A stretch of DNA of 64,000 nt from Anseranas semipalmata (taxonomy: Eukaryota; Chordata; Aves; Anseriformes; Anseranatidae): positions 10,004-74,003 of the forward strand of contig VXAA01000623.1 of NCBI GenBank assembly GCA_013399115.1, given 5' to 3'. Under the pieces are notes generated by a model, which searched no databases, had not been told where the DNA came from, and worked only from the letters and a program-made list of their open reading frames with translations. The position numbers and the translations under genes are program-made. Positions 60,726 to 64,000 of this stretch are shown piece after piece. The first letter of the stretch is position 1. Each line of letters begins with the position of its first letter.

Positions 60726-61537
60726 ATTGAGGAGTGGAGAAAACCACGCTGTGCTGCTGGGGAGCCCTGCATCCCCGCTGCTGGGTGAGCTGAGTGCTGT
60801 GCTAGAGGCCCAGGGTCACGCTGAGACCCCACGTTTTGGTGTCAGGGACTGCGGCAGACCCTAAACTGCAGCCCCATGGGGCAGAGGTTTGTGCAAGGGA
60901 GAAACCACCCGTCGGAGCTTGCCCTTAAATAAAAGGGGCCTGTGGATGGGACTGATTCTTGCAGATGGCTGCCTCCATCCTTTTCCCCCTTTTTACTTTG
61001 ATAAGTTGACATAAGCCAAGGGAAGAGCAGCTGGAGGATGCGGGGTACACAAAGGGGCTGTGAGTTTTGGGGTCCAAGGTCTTCCCTGGCCCAGCCCCAG
61101 CCTCCTCGGGCTGCTGGCCGGCAATTACCAGCCATTACAGCCTCGCTGGGAGCGGAGCGGGGATTAATGCAGCCGGTTTCAGCTGGCTGCTCTCTGCCAC
61201 CGAGGAGGAAACTTTGTTAAGCAGTGATAACCATCGGGGAGCGGCATCAGGCCAGCAGAGCCAGCCTGGCCGCTGCGCCCGCGGCTCTGCCAGGCTTGGG
61301 CTCGCTGGGCTCCGGGAAGCCCAACGTGGGTGGCTGCAGCATGCTGCTGCAACCAGCTTCACCCCAAAGTATTCCCTGGTGGGGTTAGGGGTAATCGCGT
61401 TTTTTTCCAACCCCTCCAAGGATTTTCCAGCCTTGGACCCTGCCTGTGGGCTAATGCTTCTCAGCGCAGCCGCGCCAGCCGGGGGGGCTTTGCTTATCCA
61501 GGGTGAGTCAGGTAAAGTTGTCCAAATGAAAGACAGG

Positions 61538-61744
61538 CTCAATTTTAAAGCAGATTAATTAAACTGCATTAAGGCCCTGTGTGGACAGAGTTCAGAATGA
61601 AAACAGCCTTTAACTCGATTTCTCTGACTTGCAAATTGTGGCAGGGAAGTCAGCTGAAATCACATTAAGGCCGTTTCCACTCTGAACCGTGTCCTCACAG
61701 GGGTTTAATGTAGTTTAACTAATTTGATTTAAATGCTCATTGAG
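61538..61744. repeat. About 200-bp imperfect palindrome, likely relic of a DNA transposon
   Basis: The left arm (about 61538..61630) and the reverse complement of the right arm (about 61647..61744) align over roughly 86 core bases at about 80% identity, judged by eye, around a 16-bp spacer. Matching blocks include TTAAACTGCATTAA against TTAAACTACATTAA, CCCTGTGTGGACA against CCCTGTGAGGACA, GTTCAGAATG against GTTCAGAGTG, and a perfect CTGACTT next to the spacer. This architecture fits an ancient non-autonomous or MITE-like palindromic repeat. I cannot assign a family, and no coding sequence is present. Confidence 0.7.
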
Positions 61745-64000
61745 ATTAACTGGGTTACGTGCCCTGCGTGGGGCTCAGATCCGCTCAGGCGCGGGTCCGG
61801 GCAGGCGGGAATGCGGTAGCAGCTTGAGCCCTGTCCTGTTGTGTGCAAACCAAAAACATATTTTAGGTTGGAAAAATCTAATTTCTGCTGAAAGCAATTC
61901 TCTCATTTGGAGGATGTCATGAAACAAAAAAACCCATCTGTGGAAATGGAGGTGGTTCAGCAAATGCATTATTCATTAAAAACAATGCAAGAAGAGTTTT
62001 TCCCTTTTTTTTTTTTTTTTTTCTTCTCCTTCCTCTCAATGTGATTGTATACAAATGCTCTCTCCTAGGTGGTTCCTGGCTGCAAGGCTTGGGCAGGACC
62101 TGCAGCAGCCTCCACCGCCTGCCTTCGAAGCCCCGATGCGCATCCGGGGGGTCACCGGCCGACAAGCACTCAAATTCTCCGGCACTTGCAAATCTCATGC
62201 CATAAATTTTTCCTGGGAGCACTCAGGGCAGCGCCGGCCTGGGGACGCCCGGCTTCGGAGGCTGCACAAGAGGAGGCTTTTTGTTCCCGCGCCTCGCCGC
62301 GGCGGCCAGAGCTGGAGAGGGCCACCCAGCCCCGGCCACATCGCCCGAGGACAATGAGCCGCTTCTTGAAGCCCAGGCTGGCGTTTCAGCCTGCTGAGGT
62401 TTTGCCCTGTGGAGGAATGTTCCCCCAAAATGCAGTGGATAGCTGCAGCATCATTAAAGACTCAAATGAATGTCGCAGCTTGCAGACCCAGGAAAGGCGG
62501 ACGCTGCTTTTGCTGCCTGTCAGCGGGATCGAGCCCTGAGCTGCTGCAGGGTGAACCTCCATGGCCCTGTTCACACTGATCCAGGGGGCACAGAGAGGTG
62601 TCAAACATTTCTGGTTGCTTTAGGGCTGCTTTGCATGGAGAAAAAGCTGCTTTTCTGGCAGCAAGCACGAGGGTCCATGGAGGTTTAATGCAGCTGTTGT
62701 GTGTTGCAGTGGCTTTCAGATCCTGTCCTGCCACCTGCGCTGAGTATGGCTCAGGGCTGATGACACTGGATTTTTTTTTTTTTTTTATCAGCCATTTCAG
62801 GCTGTTGTTTTGCAATGACCATGGATTTTCCCACCAAGTTGCACTGGGCCACAAGGAGCTCATTGCTGGCTACTGGATGGCGAGTGGTGCAGCCAAGCTG
62901 GGGATGCGGCTTAAAAATATGTGGATGAACATGTAGCTTTAACCTTCCGAAACACAGAGCCTCCATCCCAGCTTCAGAGGTGTAATTCCTTGTCCCCAGC
63001 CAGGTCACTGGGGGATTTTGGGCTTGCTGTTCACCCCCCAAAATTTCCTCTTGTTTTGAGGCTGGATCAGGGGGTGCCGGTTTGACATTGGAGATGCGCT
63101 GTGTCCCCCGTGCCACAAAGCAGCGCGTCAGCCAGTGCCGCCGGCGTCAGCCCTGCCTGAATCACCCTCCAGCTATTCCCCACACAAAGGGCCCATTTTC
63201 CTCTCATTTTGCCTGGCCATGCTGCCAAGCCTTCGTCCGGGTGGGTGTCACCGGCTCCGAGTCAGCAGCTGAGGGGGAGAGGAGGCTGCTGTGTTCCCCA
63301 GGAGGTTGGGGTCCACCAGATGGGATTTAGTGGACTCCCAAGTGGGTTCTGGATGGCCCCACTGTGATTTTAAGGCTTGGGGGGGGCTTTGAGGATTATC
63401 GTTGCTGGTTGATGAAACAGCATCACTCCAATGTTGTGATTTGCACTGTGGCTGTCCGAGCTCGGCAGTGCGTGGGGCTGGATCAGGCCCTTTACCACAA
63501 ATACACAATTTCCATGAGCCATCTTCCCTCTTTTGCATTAATGGGAAACACTTGTTTGTATGGTGAGGGAAAGGGAATGGAGCAGCACAAACTGCAGCAG
63601 TGAATGTGCCCACGATGGCAGCTGTGAAATGCAAAGTGTGGGGCCATCCTGGCCAGGGGAATGCAAATCACTGACCACTGTGTCCATAAATCCTGAGTTT
63701 GATAATTGAATTGTACCCTGTGTGAATCCCATGTTGAAAGGGTTTCTATCTCTTGGTGTTTATAGCCACAGCTTTGTCACCAATTAGGATGTTGTTATTG
63801 GATTAGAAGCAACAAGATAGAAGCCTCCTGGGGCTGAAACTGCTTCTGCAGTTTCATCCTTTGGGGAAACTGCAGCGGTTGGTGAAGGATGCACCTGTGG
63901 AGCAGTTCTGGCCACCACTGAACACCTTCAGCTCGTCCTTTCCCTCGTTGGCATCGACTTTGCAGAGCAAGAAGGGCATACCTCACACCCCGCACCTGGG
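61745..64000. other. Intergenic sequence at the right edge
   Basis: No gene is recognised. It contains T18 at 62005..62022 and T16 at 62771..62786, and a CpG-rich patch around 62090-62345 with no promoter motif I can defend. The last 200 bp show no splice-flanked conserved coding segment. Confidence 0.7.

Larger units (their letters stand above)
51996..61537. other. Intergenic sequence upstream of NGFR, distal part
   Basis: No gene is recognised. It holds the 19-bp tandem repeat, T15 at 54132..54146, AT-richer patches at about 52665-52745 and 55010-55250, and the two candidate conserved elements listed separately. Base 60528 is ambiguous. No exon of PHB1, the human upstream neighbour, was found. 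Confidence 0.72.

Noticed and set aside
62090..62345. CpG-rich patch as a promoter of another gene
   Set aside because: No adjacent coding exon, splice donor or core promoter motif supports it.
41031..64000. PHB1 exons upstream of NGFR
   Set aside because: No prohibitin-like segment was recognised on either strand.

Overview
The window is vertebrate nuclear DNA, most likely from a bird. It is GC-rich and contains a truncated CR1 LINE fragment, the dominant avian/reptilian retroposon. Its only recognisable gene encodes a protein with the length and domain layout of the avian low-affinity nerve growth factor receptor p75NTR (NGFR). Gene density and base composition fit a GC-rich microchromosome; in chicken, from memory, NGFR lies on a small chromosome. 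I cannot name the species.

The gene is on the minus strand. Six coding exons (40835..40794, 37082..36941, 32841..32482, 30459..30216, 29152..28992 and 28915..28614) join through GT-AG introns into one 416-codon reading frame. It encodes a signal peptide, four TNFR cysteine-rich domains with 24 cysteines, a Ser/Thr/Pro-rich stalk, a transmembrane helix, a juxtamembrane region and a C-terminal death domain ending in SPV. A GC-rich, TATA-less promoter region with a (TCC)n tract lies just upstream of the ATG, at higher coordinates. A 3' UTR of about 2.9 kb appears to run to an AATAAA at 25698..25693 and carries a CR1 insertion.

The remainder is non-coding: about 25.7 kb downstream of NGFR (1..25677) and about 23 kb upstream (41031..64000), plus introns of about 3.7, 4.1, 2.0, 1.1 and 0.08 kb. 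I found no exon of the human neighbours PHB1 or NXPH3 and no tRNA, rRNA or CRISPR. Most of this DNA is unremarkable GC-rich sequence. Embedded in it are AT-rich islands dense in homeodomain-, octamer- and MEF2-like motifs that look like conserved regulatory elements, several microsatellites and homopolymers, two assembly gaps, and one roughly 200-bp imperfect palindrome (61538..61744) that looks like an old DNA-transposon relic.

I do not see evidence of a novel multi-gene system. The best leads are the palindromic element, a one-sided strand bias of all long poly(T) tracts, the CR1 in the NGFR 3' UTR, and the candidate regulatory islands.
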